Assembly: GCA_000687695.1 (NCBI GenBank)
Contig: JHWZ01000003.1
Location: 1-64,000 of the forward strand
From: Lachnospiraceae bacterium P6B14
GTDB lineage: Bacteria > Bacillota > Clostridia > Lachnospirales > Lachnospiraceae
Length of the DNA stretch: 64,000 nt
Reading direction: 5' to 3'
Positions within the stretch are counted from its first letter, which is position 1, and each line of letters begins with the position of its first letter. Of the stretch, positions 23,043 through 32,060 are shown one piece after another. The notes beneath the pieces were generated by a model. That model saw only the letters and a program-made list of their open reading frames with translations, had not been told where the DNA came from and did no database searches. The translations under genes and the position numbers were made by a program.

Positions 23043-25385
23043 ATGAACAGTAAGTTGAGAGGCGCACTGCAGATTCTGCTGGTGCTGATCATGATCGCGG
23101 CATTCGCTTTCGTGGCATTTGTCGGTGTCGGAAAGTGGCATAAGGGAAGTGCCGAGAACATCCGCCTGGGTCTGGACCTGAAGGGCGGTGTCAGTGTTAC
23201 CTATCAGGCAACCAAGGATAACCCGACGAAGCAGGAGATGGAGGATACCATCTACAAGATGCAGAAGCGTGTCGAGAGTTATTCTACTGAGGCGGCCGTA
23301 TATCAGGAAGGTGAGAACCGTATCACCATCGATATCCCGGGTGCTACAAACTCACAGGAGATCCTCAAGCAGTTAGGTAAGGCGGGCGCGCTTTATTTCG
23401 TAATGCTTGATAAGCTTTCAGCTAAGGCTGATGCAGCTGATGTAGCCAGTGGTGCTGCAGTATCCACGACTCCGGATGAGGGTGAGTCAGTTACATTCTC
23501 AAAGGATGATGTCCTTATGGATGGTTCGACCATCAAGGAGGCTGTCGCTACAACCCGTACCGAGACAAGTGGTAAGTCAGAGAATATTGTAAACATCAAG
23601 TTCACCGGAAAGGGTGCAAAGAAGTTCGGTGATATCACATCCGATCATGTTGGCGAGAATATGGCTATCGTTTATGATGACAAGCTTGTCAGCGCTCCGA
23701 ACATCCGTGAGGCAATCACCGGTGGTGAGTGCCAGATCTCAGGTGGTTTTGAGGAGTTCCAGGAGGCTGAGCACCTCGCATCAACACTTCGTATCGGTGC
23801 ACTTCCGCTCGAGCTTGAGAACATACATGATAACGTCGTTGGAGCTACGCTTGGTAGCACGGCGCTTGATACATCACTTTGGGCAGGTCTTATCGGATTC
23901 ATCCTCGTGATCCTGTTCATGATCGTTATGTACAGACTTCCGGGTCTGGCAGCATCTATCGCGTTGGTATTCTATGTCCTTATGATGCTCGTGGTACTGA
24001 ACGTACTTAATGTAACACTTACATTGCCGGGTATCGCAGGTATCATCCTGAGTGTAGGTATGGCGGTCGATGCAAACTGTATCATATTCACACGTATCCG
24101 CGAGGAGCTGGCAAAGGGACAGACTATCAACTCTGCCATTAAGAACGGATTTAAAAATGCACTCTCCGCGATCATCGATGGTAACGTGACAACCTTGATC
24201 GCTGCTTTCGTATTATATTTGAGAGGATCAGGTACCGTAAAGGGATTCGCTCAGACTCTTGCAATCGGTATTATCCTTTCCATGATCACTGCGATCTTCG
24301 TGACCAGATGGCTCATGTATGCGTTCGCAGGATTCGGTGCTGAGAATGTAAAACTCTACGGAGTTCAGAAGCAGAGAAAGACATTCGACTTCATCGGAAA
24401 GTGGAAGATATTCACCGGAGTATTCGGTGTGATCGTAGTAGCTTTGGTTGCAGGTCTTATCATCAACGTGAACTCACGCGGCAGCATCCTTGACTACTCA
24501 CTCGACTTCGTCGGTGGTACATCAACGGCAGTTTCCATCGATAAGGGTACAGAGATCACGGATGAGCTCAAGGACGACGTGGTTGATGTCGTTAAGCAGG
24601 TTACAGGCCTGAACGGTGAGGTTTCCTCATCAGATGATCAGGGCGTGAAGAAGATCACTATCCGCACCACAGCTCTTACAGAGAAGCAGGCAGGTGACGT
24701 AAGAACAGAGCTTGCAAAGAAGTTTAACACCAGTGAGGATCAGGTTGAGTCAGAGACGATATCTGCTTCCGTATCTGATGAGATGAAGGTAGATGCGATC
24801 ATCGCGACCATCATCGCCATCGCATGTATGCTTTTATATATCTGGATCCGTTTCCGTCATATCGCGACAGCCGGTGCGGCAGTTCTTGCACTGTGCCACG
24901 ACGTGCTCGTAGTATTTACGGTATATGTTATTGGAAGCGCATTCATCCAGGTTGGTTCAACATTTATCGCGGTCATGCTGACCATCGTCGGTTACTCCAT
25001 AAACGATACCATCGTCGTGTTCGACCGTATCAGAGAGAACCGCAACAAGGCGAACTCACGTGATGATCTGAAAGAGATCATCAACCGTTCGATCTCCGAG
25101 ACGCTGTCACGTTCGTTGAATACATCCATCACGACGTTCATCATGGTATTCATGCTGGCTATACTCGGTGTATCGAGCGTAAGACAGTTTGCTATTCCGC
25201 TTATCGTCGGTGTGCTCGCAGGTACATATTCATCAATCTGTGTAGCTTCACCGCTGTGGTATCTGTTTGCAGGTCGCGGAAAGGCTACTGCAAAGAAGGC
25301 TGAGACCTATGCTAAGCACGACTCCAAAAAGGGAGTTGAGGGCGGAAGCAGAAACCGCAAAAGAGAAGCCGGAAAGAAGCAGTGA
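23043..25385 (+). CDS. secDF: Fused protein-export membrane protein SecDF
   Basis: 780 residues, SecD and SecF in one chain. First half: N-terminal helix, LGLDLKGGVSVTYQ, large extracytoplasmic P1 region, then six helices with the RND motif GMAVDANCIIFTRIREEL. Second half: LDFVGGTSTAVSI and the SecF helices with VGYSINDTIVVFDRIRENRN. It uses the ion gradient to help pull proteins through SecYEG. The C-terminal tail is strongly basic (GGSRNRKREAGKKQ). AGGAGAGTAAGTAAG precedes ATG. Own promoter and terminator. Confidence 0.96.
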   Translation: MNSKLRGALQILLVLIMIAAFAFVAFVGVGKWHKGSAENIRLGLDLKGGVSVTYQATKDNPTKQEMEDTIYKMQKRVESYSTEAAVYQEGENRITIDIPGATNSQEILKQLGKAGALYFVMLDKLSAKADAADVASGAAVSTTPDEGESVTFSKDDVLMDGSTIKEAVATTRTETSGKSENIVNIKFTGKGAKKFGDITSDHVGENMAIVYDDKLVSAPNIREAITGGECQISGGFEEFQEAEHLASTLRIGALPLELENIHDNVVGATLGSTALDTSLWAGLIGFILVILFMIVMYRLPGLAASIALVFYVLMMLVVLNVLNVTLTLPGIAGIILSVGMAVDANCIIFTRIREELAKGQTINSAIKNGFKNALSAIIDGNVTTLIAAFVLYLRGSGTVKGFAQTLAIGIILSMITAIFVTRWLMYAFAGFGAENVKLYGVQKQRKTFDFIGKWKIFTGVFGVIVVALVAGLIINVNSRGSILDYSLDFVGGTSTAVSIDKGTEITDELKDDVVDVVKQVTGLNGEVSSSDDQGVKKITIRTTALTEKQAGDVRTELAKKFNTSEDQVESETISASVSDEMKVDAIIATIIAIACMLLYIWIRFRHIATAGAAVLALCHDVLVVFTVYVIGSAFIQVGSTFIAVMLTIVGYSINDTIVVFDRIRENRNKANSRDDLKEIINRSISETLSRSLNTSITTFIMVFMLAILGVSSVRQFAIPLIVGVLAGTYSSICVASPLWYLFAGRGKATAKKAETYAKHDSKKGVEGGSRNRKREAGKKQ

Positions 25386-25411
25386 TAGAGTCACATTAGA
25401 ATAGTTTATCC

Positions 25412-25449
25412 ATGGGAGAAAAATGGCAAGCACGCCGTTTTTCTCCCAT
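25412..25449 (+). terminator. secDF terminator
   Basis: ATGGGAGAAAAA and GGC pair with GCC and TTTTTCTCCCAT with one mismatch. The arrangement can stop transcription in either direction. Confidence 0.8.
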
Positions 25450-25470
25450 ATAAGTTTTGAAAAAAAGTAC

Positions 25471-25498
25471 GGCCACATAGGCGGTCAGTTGTGGCCTG
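25471..25498. repeat. Minimal copy of the modular palindrome: both ends, no centre
   Basis: GGCCACATAGGCGGTCAGTT is the left outer end of type A and is followed at once by GTGGCCTGT, the right outer end. The whole interior of the element is absent. It lies in the leader of mrp. Confidence 0.65.
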
Positions 25499-25534
25499 TA
25501 TAAAACAAGTATTAGTTTCGAAAGGAGACTGATT

Positions 25535-26395
25535 ATGGCAGATAATGAGAATCAAACACCCGAAGGGTGCACACATGATTGCTCGAGTTGCGGAGCAAGC
25601 TGTGCGTCGAGAACGAATCCCGCTGATTTGATTGCCAGCCCTCATGAGGGGAGCTTAATAAAGAATGTCATCGGAGTCCTCTCCGGTAAGGGCGGCGTCG
25701 GAAAAAGCGCCATCACCGAGCTTTTAGCAGTACAGCTTGCGAGAGCCGGAAAGAAGGTCGGAATACTCGACGCTGATATCACCGGTCCGTCAATCCCGAA
25801 GGCTTTCGGACTCACCGAGAGAGCTGTAGGGGATGAGAGTACGATCTTTCCGGTACCGAGTAAGAAGCTTGGCATCGATGTAATGAGTATCAATCTGCTT
25901 CTTGACAATCCGAGTGATCCTGTCGTATGGAGAGGCGCTTTGATAGGTGGTACTGTCCGTCAGTTCTATACGGACGTTCTTTGGAAGGACATCGATTATC
26001 TCCTTGTAGACATGCCTCCGGGGACGGGAGATGTCGCATTGACCGTATTCCAGAGTATTCCTCTTGACGGCATCGTGGTTGTCACCACACCGCAGGATCT
26101 GGTTTCGATGATAGTTGGAAAAGCAATAAAAATGGCCGGACTCATGGATATCCCCGTACTCGGTCTCATCGAGAACATGAGCTATGTAGCATGCCCTGAC
26201 TGCGGTAAAAAGATAGAGATATTCGGCGAGAGCAAGCTTGATCAGGTTGCAGAGGAGTATGGTGTACCGGTGCTGGCAAGGCTGCCGATCGATCCGAATT
26301 TGACGGCGGCGGTTGATGTGGGTGCCATAGAGTCGTATTCAAACGACGCGGTCACTGATGAAATTGATAAGGCTATAGATATTATCAAGGAATAA
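25535..26395 (+). CDS. mrp: Mrp/NBP35 family Fe-S carrier P-loop ATPase
   Basis: 286 residues. A Cys-rich N-terminus (GCTHDCSSCGASCASR) resembles the NBP35 N-terminal Fe-S site; the deviant Walker A is GKGGVGKS, followed by GILDADITGPSIPKAFG and the switch VDMPPGTGDVALTVFQSIP. The C-terminal CPDCGKK gives the CxxC pair that bridges a shared [4Fe-4S] cluster in the dimer. It is an ATP-dependent cluster carrier in the cytoplasm. AGGAG precedes ATG. It is two bases from thiN, so the two are cotranscribed. Confidence 0.92.
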   Translation: MADNENQTPEGCTHDCSSCGASCASRTNPADLIASPHEGSLIKNVIGVLSGKGGVGKSAITELLAVQLARAGKKVGILDADITGPSIPKAFGLTERAVGDESTIFPVPSKKLGIDVMSINLLLDNPSDPVVWRGALIGGTVRQFYTDVLWKDIDYLLVDMPPGTGDVALTVFQSIPLDGIVVVTTPQDLVSMIVGKAIKMAGLMDIPVLGLIENMSYVACPDCGKKIEIFGESKLDQVAEEYGVPVLARLPIDPNLTAAVDVGAIESYSNDAVTDEIDKAIDIIKE

Positions 26396-26397
26396 TT

Positions 26398-27030
26398 ATG
26401 GATAAGATATGTTATATTTTTGGAGCGGGAGACCGTTCATCGCATACTATAGAGTTATCGCCTGACGATCTGGTGATCGCTGCTGATGGGGGATTTGATT
26501 ATCTCGAGGAGATAGGTCTGCGGGCGGATATCGTGCTCGGAGATTTTGACTCGGTGGTTTCTTACGACCTGCCATCGGATGCAATCAGATATCCGAAGGA
26601 TAAAGACGACACTGATATGATGATTGCGGTTAAACTTGGACTTGAAAAGGGCTACAAGGAGTTTGCCATTTTTGGTGGGCTTGGCGGTCGGCTTGATCAC
26701 ACGCTCGGAAACATCCAATTACTTACATATATTTCAAAGCAGGGTGCAGCAGGGACTCTCTACTGTGATGAATATGCTATCCAGGTTGTAAACGCAGGCA
26801 GCATCGTTCTCGGTAAGGACACTACCTTTAATGTAGCAGGGAATCTTTGTTCTGTCTTTGCGTTAGACCGACATTGCCACAACGTTACTATACAGGGGCT
26901 GAAATATGAGGTTACCGGTGCTGATTGGTATAACCATCTGCCAATCGGCGTATCGAATGAGTTTACAGGCAAGCGCGCAGTTGTTTCGTGTACAAAAGGA
27001 TCAATAGCAGTTCTCTATCATATGGCCTGA
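26398..27030 (+). CDS. thiN: Thiamine pyrophosphokinase
   Basis: 210 residues. Conserved TPK motifs: VIAADGGFDYLEEIGLRADI, VLGDFDSV, YPKDKDDTDMMIAVKLGL, FGGLGGRLDHTLGNIQLL and the C-terminal beta sandwich with GLKYEV and GVSNEF. It transfers pyrophosphate from ATP to thiamine to make TPP. ATG two bases after the mrp stop; translation is probably coupled. A bidirectional terminator follows. Confidence 0.94.
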   Translation: MDKICYIFGAGDRSSHTIELSPDDLVIAADGGFDYLEEIGLRADIVLGDFDSVVSYDLPSDAIRYPKDKDDTDMMIAVKLGLEKGYKEFAIFGGLGGRLDHTLGNIQLLTYISKQGAAGTLYCDEYAIQVVNAGSIVLGKDTTFNVAGNLCSVFALDRHCHNVTIQGLKYEVTGADWYNHLPIGVSNEFTGKRAVVSCTKGSIAVLYHMA

Positions 27031-27053
27031 CTCGTTTATCTGAAAAGAATAAA

Positions 27054-27097
27054 AAAAAAGCAACCCGACCTCTACCAAAGACTAGGGTTGCTTTTTT
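27054..27097. terminator. Bidirectional terminator
   Basis: AAAAAAGCAACCC pairs with GGGTTGCTTTTTT around an 18-base loop. Confidence 0.85.
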
Positions 27098-27168
27098 AAG
27101 TAACTGAGTTAAGGTAACCGCCGACTTCAGTGGCTTCCTTTACATATTCGTGCGTCCGCAGGTCAGTA

Positions 27169-27198
27169 TTGACGAGCATGTTCTATTTATGATATAAT
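27169..27198 (+). promoter_or_regulatory. hprK operon promoter
   Basis: TTGACG, 18 bases, TATAAT, 38 bases before the hprK start. Confidence 0.7.
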
Positions 27199-27235
27199 AT
27201 CGTGTATGTGTAATCCTTGATGTGGAGGGATATAG

Positions 27236-28171
27236 ATGGATACCGTTTCTATAAGAACACTCGCTGAACAACAGCAGTTAAAGGTCCTGACTTGCGAGAA
27301 TGACCTTGACAGCGTGCAGATCACTCAGTCGGACATAAACCGCCCGGCGTTGCAGCTGGCAGGATTCTTTGATTATTTCGATCATCACCGTGTGCAGATC
27401 ATAGGACAGGTCGAGTACACGTTTATGGAAAAACAGGGCATAGAAAAAAGTGCCGAGATGATGGAGCAGATCATGAGCTACCGTGTACCGTGTATCGTGT
27501 TCTGTCGAGATCTGCCGGTAGCGGATGAGTTTTTGAAGCTGTCGGAGAAGTTCACGGTGCCTATTCTTCAGACGCCCGTAGAGACATCGACGTTTTCGGC
27601 TGAGGTAACCAGATGGTTGCATGTACAGCTGGCTCCGATGATCAGCATCCACGGAGTACTGGTAGATATCTTCGGTGAGGGAGTGCTCATCACAGGTGAG
27701 AGCGGCATAGGAAAATCAGAGGTTGCGCTCGAGCTGATCCACAGAGGACATCGTCTGGTATCTGATGATGTGGTAGAGATCAGGAAGGTTTCTGATGAGA
27801 CACTGATCGGTCAGGCACCGGATATAACGAGACATTTTATTGAGCTTAGGGGAATCGGTATCATCGACGCGAAGACACTTTTCGGTGTCGAGAGCGTGAA
27901 GGATACGATGACGATAGATCTGGTGCTCCAGCTGGAGGAGTGGAACAGAGAAAAAGAATACGACCGCATGGGATTGGAGGATAACTTCATAGAGTACCTC
28001 GGAAACAGAGTTCCCATACATCACATTCCGATCAGACCGGGACGAAACGGCGCGATCATCTGCGAGAGTGCAGCGGTCAACTTCAGACAGAAGAAGATGG
28101 GTTATAACGCAGCAGAAGAGCTTTACAAGAGACTTTCAAATCATGTAGGTCAAGAGTTCTTTAATGACTAA
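27236..28171 (+). CDS. hprK: HPr kinase/phosphorylase
   Basis: 311 residues, full length. N-terminal domain about 1-130, then the P-loop GESGIGKS at 154-161, RGHRLVSDDVVEIRKV, the signature LIGQAPDITRHFIELRGIGI and VPIHHIPIRPGRN. It phosphorylates a serine of HPr-type proteins when glycolytic intermediates are high and reverses it when phosphate is high, controlling carbon catabolite repression. A Crh-like HPr with the target serine is encoded 3.9 kb downstream in the same gene run. GGAGGGATATAG precedes ATG. Confidence 0.95.
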   Translation: MDTVSIRTLAEQQQLKVLTCENDLDSVQITQSDINRPALQLAGFFDYFDHHRVQIIGQVEYTFMEKQGIEKSAEMMEQIMSYRVPCIVFCRDLPVADEFLKLSEKFTVPILQTPVETSTFSAEVTRWLHVQLAPMISIHGVLVDIFGEGVLITGESGIGKSEVALELIHRGHRLVSDDVVEIRKVSDETLIGQAPDITRHFIELRGIGIIDAKTLFGVESVKDTMTIDLVLQLEEWNREKEYDRMGLEDNFIEYLGNRVPIHHIPIRPGRNGAIICESAAVNFRQKKMGYNAAEELYKRLSNHVGQEFFND

Positions 28172-28181
28172 GGAGGAATAA

Positions 28182-29129
28182 ATGGCAAACTATTATATTG
28201 GTGTAGATGTCGGCGGGACGACTGTAAAAATGGGTCTTTTTTCAGAAGAGGGTGAGCTTCTGGAAAAGTGGGAGATCCCGACCAGAACTGAGGATGCCGG
28301 AGTCAAAATTCTTCCGGATATCGTAAAGAGCATCATGAATAAAAAAGAAGCGCTCGGAGGCCAGATCATGGGAATCGGTATGGGAGTTCCGGGGCCTGTT
28401 ACTGACGACGGTGTCGTACTTAAGTGCGCAAACCTCGGCTGGGGCGTATTTTCCGCGAAAAATGAACTCGCGTCGCTCACTGAAGTTGAGAATGTTCAGG
28501 TAGCCAATGACGCAAACATCGCCGCACTCGGTGAGATGTGGAAGGGTGGCGGAAGAGGCTTTGATTCGATAGTTATGGTAACTCTTGGTACCGGAGTCGG
28601 CGGAGGTATCATCGTCCGCGGAAAGATCCTTACCGGAGCCATGGGAGCCGGAGGCGAGATCGGTCATCTGAAGGTTCGTTCCGAGGATGAGGAGGATCTG
28701 TGTAACTGCGGTGGCAGAGGCTGTCTTGAGCAGTATGCTTCGGCAACGGGTATCGTACGTATGGCTACGAACAAGCTTCATCCGGGTGCAGCAAAGCTCG
28801 AGGATTCATGTCTTTCTGAGCTGCAGGAGATAACAGCAAAGGCCATCTTTGACGGTGCAAAGGATAAGGATGAGTACTGCATGGAGGTTGTCGAGGAGTT
28901 CGGAAGAGTTCTCGGACTCGGACTCGCAAATGTAGCTCAGGTAGTTGATCCTGAGGCATTTGTAATCGGCGGAGGAGTATCAAAGGCCGGCGACATCATC
29001 CTTGAAGTGATAAAGAGATACTACAGCGACCACGTTATGTTTGCTCTTCAGAATAAAGAGTTCAGACTTGCCGAGCTCGGAAATGACGCCGGAATCTACG
29101 GTGCGGCAAGACTGGTTATCGAAAAATGA
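28182..29129 (+). CDS. glcK: ROK-family glucokinase
   Basis: 315 residues. ATP motif IGVDVGGTTVKMGLF, glucose-binding NDANIAALGE and GTGVGGGI, the ROK zinc motif CNCGGRGCLEQYASATG, and GGGVSKAG near the end. It phosphorylates glucose to glucose 6-phosphate. AGGAGGA is ideally placed before ATG 28182, ten bases after hprK. Its stop overlaps the next micro-ORF as ATGA. The grouping with hprK and the Crh-like protein fits control of sugar entry into glycolysis. Confidence 0.93.
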   Translation: MANYYIGVDVGGTTVKMGLFSEEGELLEKWEIPTRTEDAGVKILPDIVKSIMNKKEALGGQIMGIGMGVPGPVTDDGVVLKCANLGWGVFSAKNELASLTEVENVQVANDANIAALGEMWKGGGRGFDSIVMVTLGTGVGGGIIVRGKILTGAMGAGGEIGHLKVRSEDEEDLCNCGGRGCLEQYASATGIVRMATNKLHPGAAKLEDSCLSELQEITAKAIFDGAKDKDEYCMEVVEEFGRVLGLGLANVAQVVDPEAFVIGGGVSKAGDIILEVIKRYYSDHVMFALQNKEFRLAELGNDAGIYGAARLVIEK

Positions 29130-29200
29130 GCGAAAAAAGCGTGAGACTGTCACCGGATGTGGACAGCGCAGTATCACGTGTAAAGGAGTGGGGTAAATGA
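29126..29200 (+). CDS. Candidate 24-residue micro-ORF between glcK and murB
   Basis: The frame MSEKSVRLSPDVD...VKEWGK begins in an ATGA overlap with the glcK stop and ends in an ATGA overlap with the murB start, so it fills the gap exactly. The murB ribosome binding site (AAAGGAGTGGGG) lies inside it. Such a layout suggests translational coupling that carries ribosomes to murB; it could also be a vestige of an older gene. The peptide is charged and has no recognised motif. Confidence 0.45.
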   Translation: MSEKSVRLSPDVDSAVSRVKEWGK

Positions 29201-30087
29201 TCATACGAGAGCAGGAGCTGATGAGTCGTCACACGACTTTTCGTGTGGGCGGTCCCGCCAGATACTATCTGATCCCGGAGACTACGGGAGAGGTGCGTTT
29301 CGCGTTGGACTTCGCCGATGCGAGACAGCTCCCTTTTATGATTGTAGGAAACGGCAGCAACCTTTTGTTTGCCGACAGAGAGTATCATGGTATAGTGATC
29401 GAGATTGGAGAGAAGTTTTCCGAGATGTCCGTCCATATGGGGAACAAGATCACCGTTAAGGCCGGCATGAAGCTTTCTTCGATGGCATCGCGTCTTGCGA
29501 AGCTCGGGCTCGACGGATTCGCCTTTGCGGGAGGGATACCCGGTACGGTCGGCGGCGCCATAACCATGAACGCCGGAGCCTACGACGGAGAGATAAAGGA
29601 TGTTTTGAGAGAGATCACGGTGATGACTGAGATGGGCGAATTGAAGACCCTCTCAGCAGATGAACTACAATTGTCGTACAGACACAGTATCCTTCAGGAA
29701 AAGAATTGGGTGGTACTTTCCGCCACATTTGAGTTTACCCCGGGAAATCCGGAGGAGATCACTGCTCATATGAAGGAGCTCAATGAGAGACGCCGAGAGA
29801 AACAGCCGTTGGAGTTCGCTTCGGCGGGATCGACGTTTAAAAGACCCGAAGGCTATTTCGCCGGCAAGCTTATCGAGGATGCAGGTCTCAGAGGCTATCG
29901 CATCGGAGATGCTCAGGTGAGTGAGAAGCATTGCGGGTTTGTCATCAACAGAGGGAATGCTACAGCGAGCGAGATACACTCGCTGATTGTAAATGTGAAA
30001 CGAATCGTGAACGAGAAGTTCGGTGTCGAGCTCGAGCCGGAGGTTCGAATGATAGGGGACTTTTCCTGGGATCTGGACGTGTTCTGA
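29197..30087 (+). CDS. murB: UDP-N-acetylenolpyruvoylglucosamine reductase MurB
   Basis: 296 residues. FAD-binding PCMH fold: HTTFRVGGPARYYLIP, VGNGSNLLFADREYHGIVIE, GFAFAGGIPGTVGGAITMNAG, the catalytic serine region EFASAGSTFKRP and C-terminal KHCGFVINRGNATA. It reduces the enolpyruvyl group to make UDP-MurNAc for peptidoglycan. The N-terminus is short (MIIREQELMSRHTTF), about ten residues less than many homologues. It overlaps the micro-ORF by four bases. Confidence 0.95.
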   Translation: MIIREQELMSRHTTFRVGGPARYYLIPETTGEVRFALDFADARQLPFMIVGNGSNLLFADREYHGIVIEIGEKFSEMSVHMGNKITVKAGMKLSSMASRLAKLGLDGFAFAGGIPGTVGGAITMNAGAYDGEIKDVLREITVMTEMGELKTLSADELQLSYRHSILQEKNWVVLSATFEFTPGNPEEITAHMKELNERRREKQPLEFASAGSTFKRPEGYFAGKLIEDAGLRGYRIGDAQVSEKHCGFVINRGNATASEIHSLIVNVKRIVNEKFGVELEPEVRMIGDFSWDLDVF

Positions 30088-30140
30088 AAGAACACGGGAA
30101 GAGCCCTGGGATTATAGATATTTTCTGATAGGAGAAACTC

Positions 30141-31079
30141 ATGCGCTGTGTGATTGTTAGCGGACTTAGCGGGGCCGGGAAAAGCTCCGTGATGAAAATA
30201 CTTGAGGATGACGGGTATTACTGCGTGGACAACCTGCCGGCGGAGTTGATCTCGACTTTTCTACAACTTGCGAATGATTCAAATGAGCTTGATGAGAAGA
30301 TTGCCGTCGGGCTTGATATCAGAGGAATTGAGTTCAGAGGTAAGTCCAGGGGAAAAGAAAAGCTGAAGGAAACTCTCGAAAAAGTGGAGGAGTTCAGACA
30401 GCTGGGATATACGATAGAAATCATTTTTTTGGAGGCTTCTACTCCTGTCTTAATAAAGAGATATAAGGAGACCAGGAGGATCCATCCGCTGTCGAGACTG
30501 AGTCTCGATGCCGAGGGTCAGAGCGAACGAGTCGGTGATGCGATCGAGGATGAGAGAGCACTTTTGATGCCGCTCAGGAAAAAGGCGGATGTGGTGCTCG
30601 ATACGTCATCACTTCTTGTCAGGGATCTGAAACAGGAGATAGACAGGAAGTTCGCGGGAGATGAGAGATACTGCAATTTCTATCTGACATTCGTTTCATT
30701 CGGATACAAATACGGGATCCCGACGGATGCCGATCTGGTCTTCGACGTGAGATTTTTGCCGAATCCGTACTATGTGGATGAGCTGAAGCCGTTGACCGGA
30801 AACGATGCGGCGGTATCGGACTACGTGATGGATTCAGAGGTTGCGAAGGAGTTTCTTCAGAAGCTGACAGGCCTCATAGATTTTCTGATACCGAACTACA
30901 GGATCGAGGGAAAAACCGGACTGGTTGTGGCTGTGGGATGTACCGGAGGCAAGCACAGGTCAGTGACATTTGCCAACGAGTTATATAAATACTACAAGGG
31001 TAGTGAGTTTGGATGCAAGAAGGATCACAGAGATATCGACAGGGATAGAATCAGGAAACAGGGTGATCTGATGAGATAA
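30141..31079 (+). CDS. rapZ: RNase adapter / nucleotide-binding protein RapZ (YvcJ)
   Basis: 312 residues, somewhat longer than the usual 285-290. Walker A GLSGAGKSSVMKILEDDGYYC, then VDNLPAELI, FLEASTPVLIKRYKETRRIHPL, and the C-terminal SFGYKYGIPTDADLVFDVRFLPNPYYV and GCTGGKHRSV. In Gram-negatives RapZ senses GlcN6P precursors through small RNAs; in Firmicutes the role of YvcJ is less defined and linked to competence and cell-wall metabolism. AGGAGAAACTC precedes ATG. Followed 58 bases later by whiA, without an intervening yvcK gene. Confidence 0.95.
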   Translation: MRCVIVSGLSGAGKSSVMKILEDDGYYCVDNLPAELISTFLQLANDSNELDEKIAVGLDIRGIEFRGKSRGKEKLKETLEKVEEFRQLGYTIEIIFLEASTPVLIKRYKETRRIHPLSRLSLDAEGQSERVGDAIEDERALLMPLRKKADVVLDTSSLLVRDLKQEIDRKFAGDERYCNFYLTFVSFGYKYGIPTDADLVFDVRFLPNPYYVDELKPLTGNDAAVSDYVMDSEVAKEFLQKLTGLIDFLIPNYRIEGKTGLVVAVGCTGGKHRSVTFANELYKYYKGSEFGCKKDHRDIDRDRIRKQGDLMR

Positions 31080-31137
31080 AGGAGCCATGGTGCTGCGCCG
31101 TGCGGAATATGCATGTGAGTAGAGCGTGGAGGACGGG

Positions 31138-32028
31138 ATGGAAGAAAGCAGATCGTTTGCAAGCAAGGTCAGAAGTGAGCTGGCAGAGCATATAAGTAAG
31201 GGGCGCCATTGCAGGAAGGCGGAGCTTAGGGCTCTCTACGAGGGCTGTTATCACAAAAAACAGGATGAGCATGTTTTTTCCGTTTTATCTGAAGGCTTGA
31301 CAATTCCTCAAAAATGTTATAGTCTTCTTAACAAAGCTTATAACGCGAATCCGGTGATCGATCGGGTCGAGCATGAAAACAGAGTGAGTGTGCCGACCGG
31401 GGGATCGCGAATCCTAAAGGATCTCATGAAGGATGAGATACTGGAAAGAGAGTGCTGCAAAAGAGCTTATCTCAGAGGATGGTTTTTGGCAGCGGGTACG
31501 GTAACCGATCCCGAGGGACACTACCAGCTTGAGATCGTGACGAGGACTCGTGAGAAGGCATTATTTATTAATGAAATCCTAAGGTCTTTTGATATAGAAG
31601 GAAAGATAACAGAGCGTAAAGGTAATTCTGTTCTTTATTTAAAGGAAGGACAGAAGGTGGTGGATTTTCTGGGACTCGTCGGAGCGACAGTAGCTCTCAT
31701 GGAGTTCGAGAACGCGCGCATCGTCAAGGAAGTCAGAGGCCGCATAAACAGGCAGGTTAACTGCGAGGCCGCCAACATAAAAAAGACGATAAACGCTTCC
31801 TCAAGACAGGTTGAGGAGATCGAGTATATACGTGAGACCATAGGCTTTGATCAGCTTTCGGATTCGCTCGCGCAGATAGCGAGAACGAGACTGGAGTATC
31901 CGGATGTCAGTTTGAAGGAACTCGGAGAGATGATGGATCCGCCACTCGGTAAGTCGGCTGTTAATCACAGACTGAGAAGACTGAGCGAGATGGCAGCTGA
32001 TCTTCGGGCAGGAGAAGAAAAACGCTGA
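31138..32028 (+). CDS. whiA: DNA-binding protein WhiA
   Basis: 296 residues. N-terminal degenerate LAGLIDADG part (SFASKVRSELAEH ... CCKRAYLRGWFLAAGTVTDP), a linker with NRQVNCEAANIKKTINAS, and a C-terminal HTH (LKELGEMMDPPLGKSAVNHRLRRLSEMA). WhiA affects division and chromosome segregation in Firmicutes. ATG at 31138 is preceded by AGGACGGG; the GTG at 31126 is an alternative. Same run as rapZ and the Crh-like gene, as in Bacillus yvcJ-yvcK-whiA-crh, except that yvcK is missing. Confidence 0.93.
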   Translation: MEESRSFASKVRSELAEHISKGRHCRKAELRALYEGCYHKKQDEHVFSVLSEGLTIPQKCYSLLNKAYNANPVIDRVEHENRVSVPTGGSRILKDLMKDEILERECCKRAYLRGWFLAAGTVTDPEGHYQLEIVTRTREKALFINEILRSFDIEGKITERKGNSVLYLKEGQKVVDFLGLVGATVALMEFENARIVKEVRGRINRQVNCEAANIKKTINASSRQVEEIEYIRETIGFDQLSDSLAQIARTRLEYPDVSLKELGEMMDPPLGKSAVNHRLRRLSEMAADLRAGEEKR

Positions 32029-32060
32029 GCACGCAGTGCTCGGGATAAAGGAGAGAGAAA

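Noticed and set aside
26200-27100. TPP riboswitch near thiN
   Set aside because: No THI-box sequence is seen; thiN is two bases after mrp.
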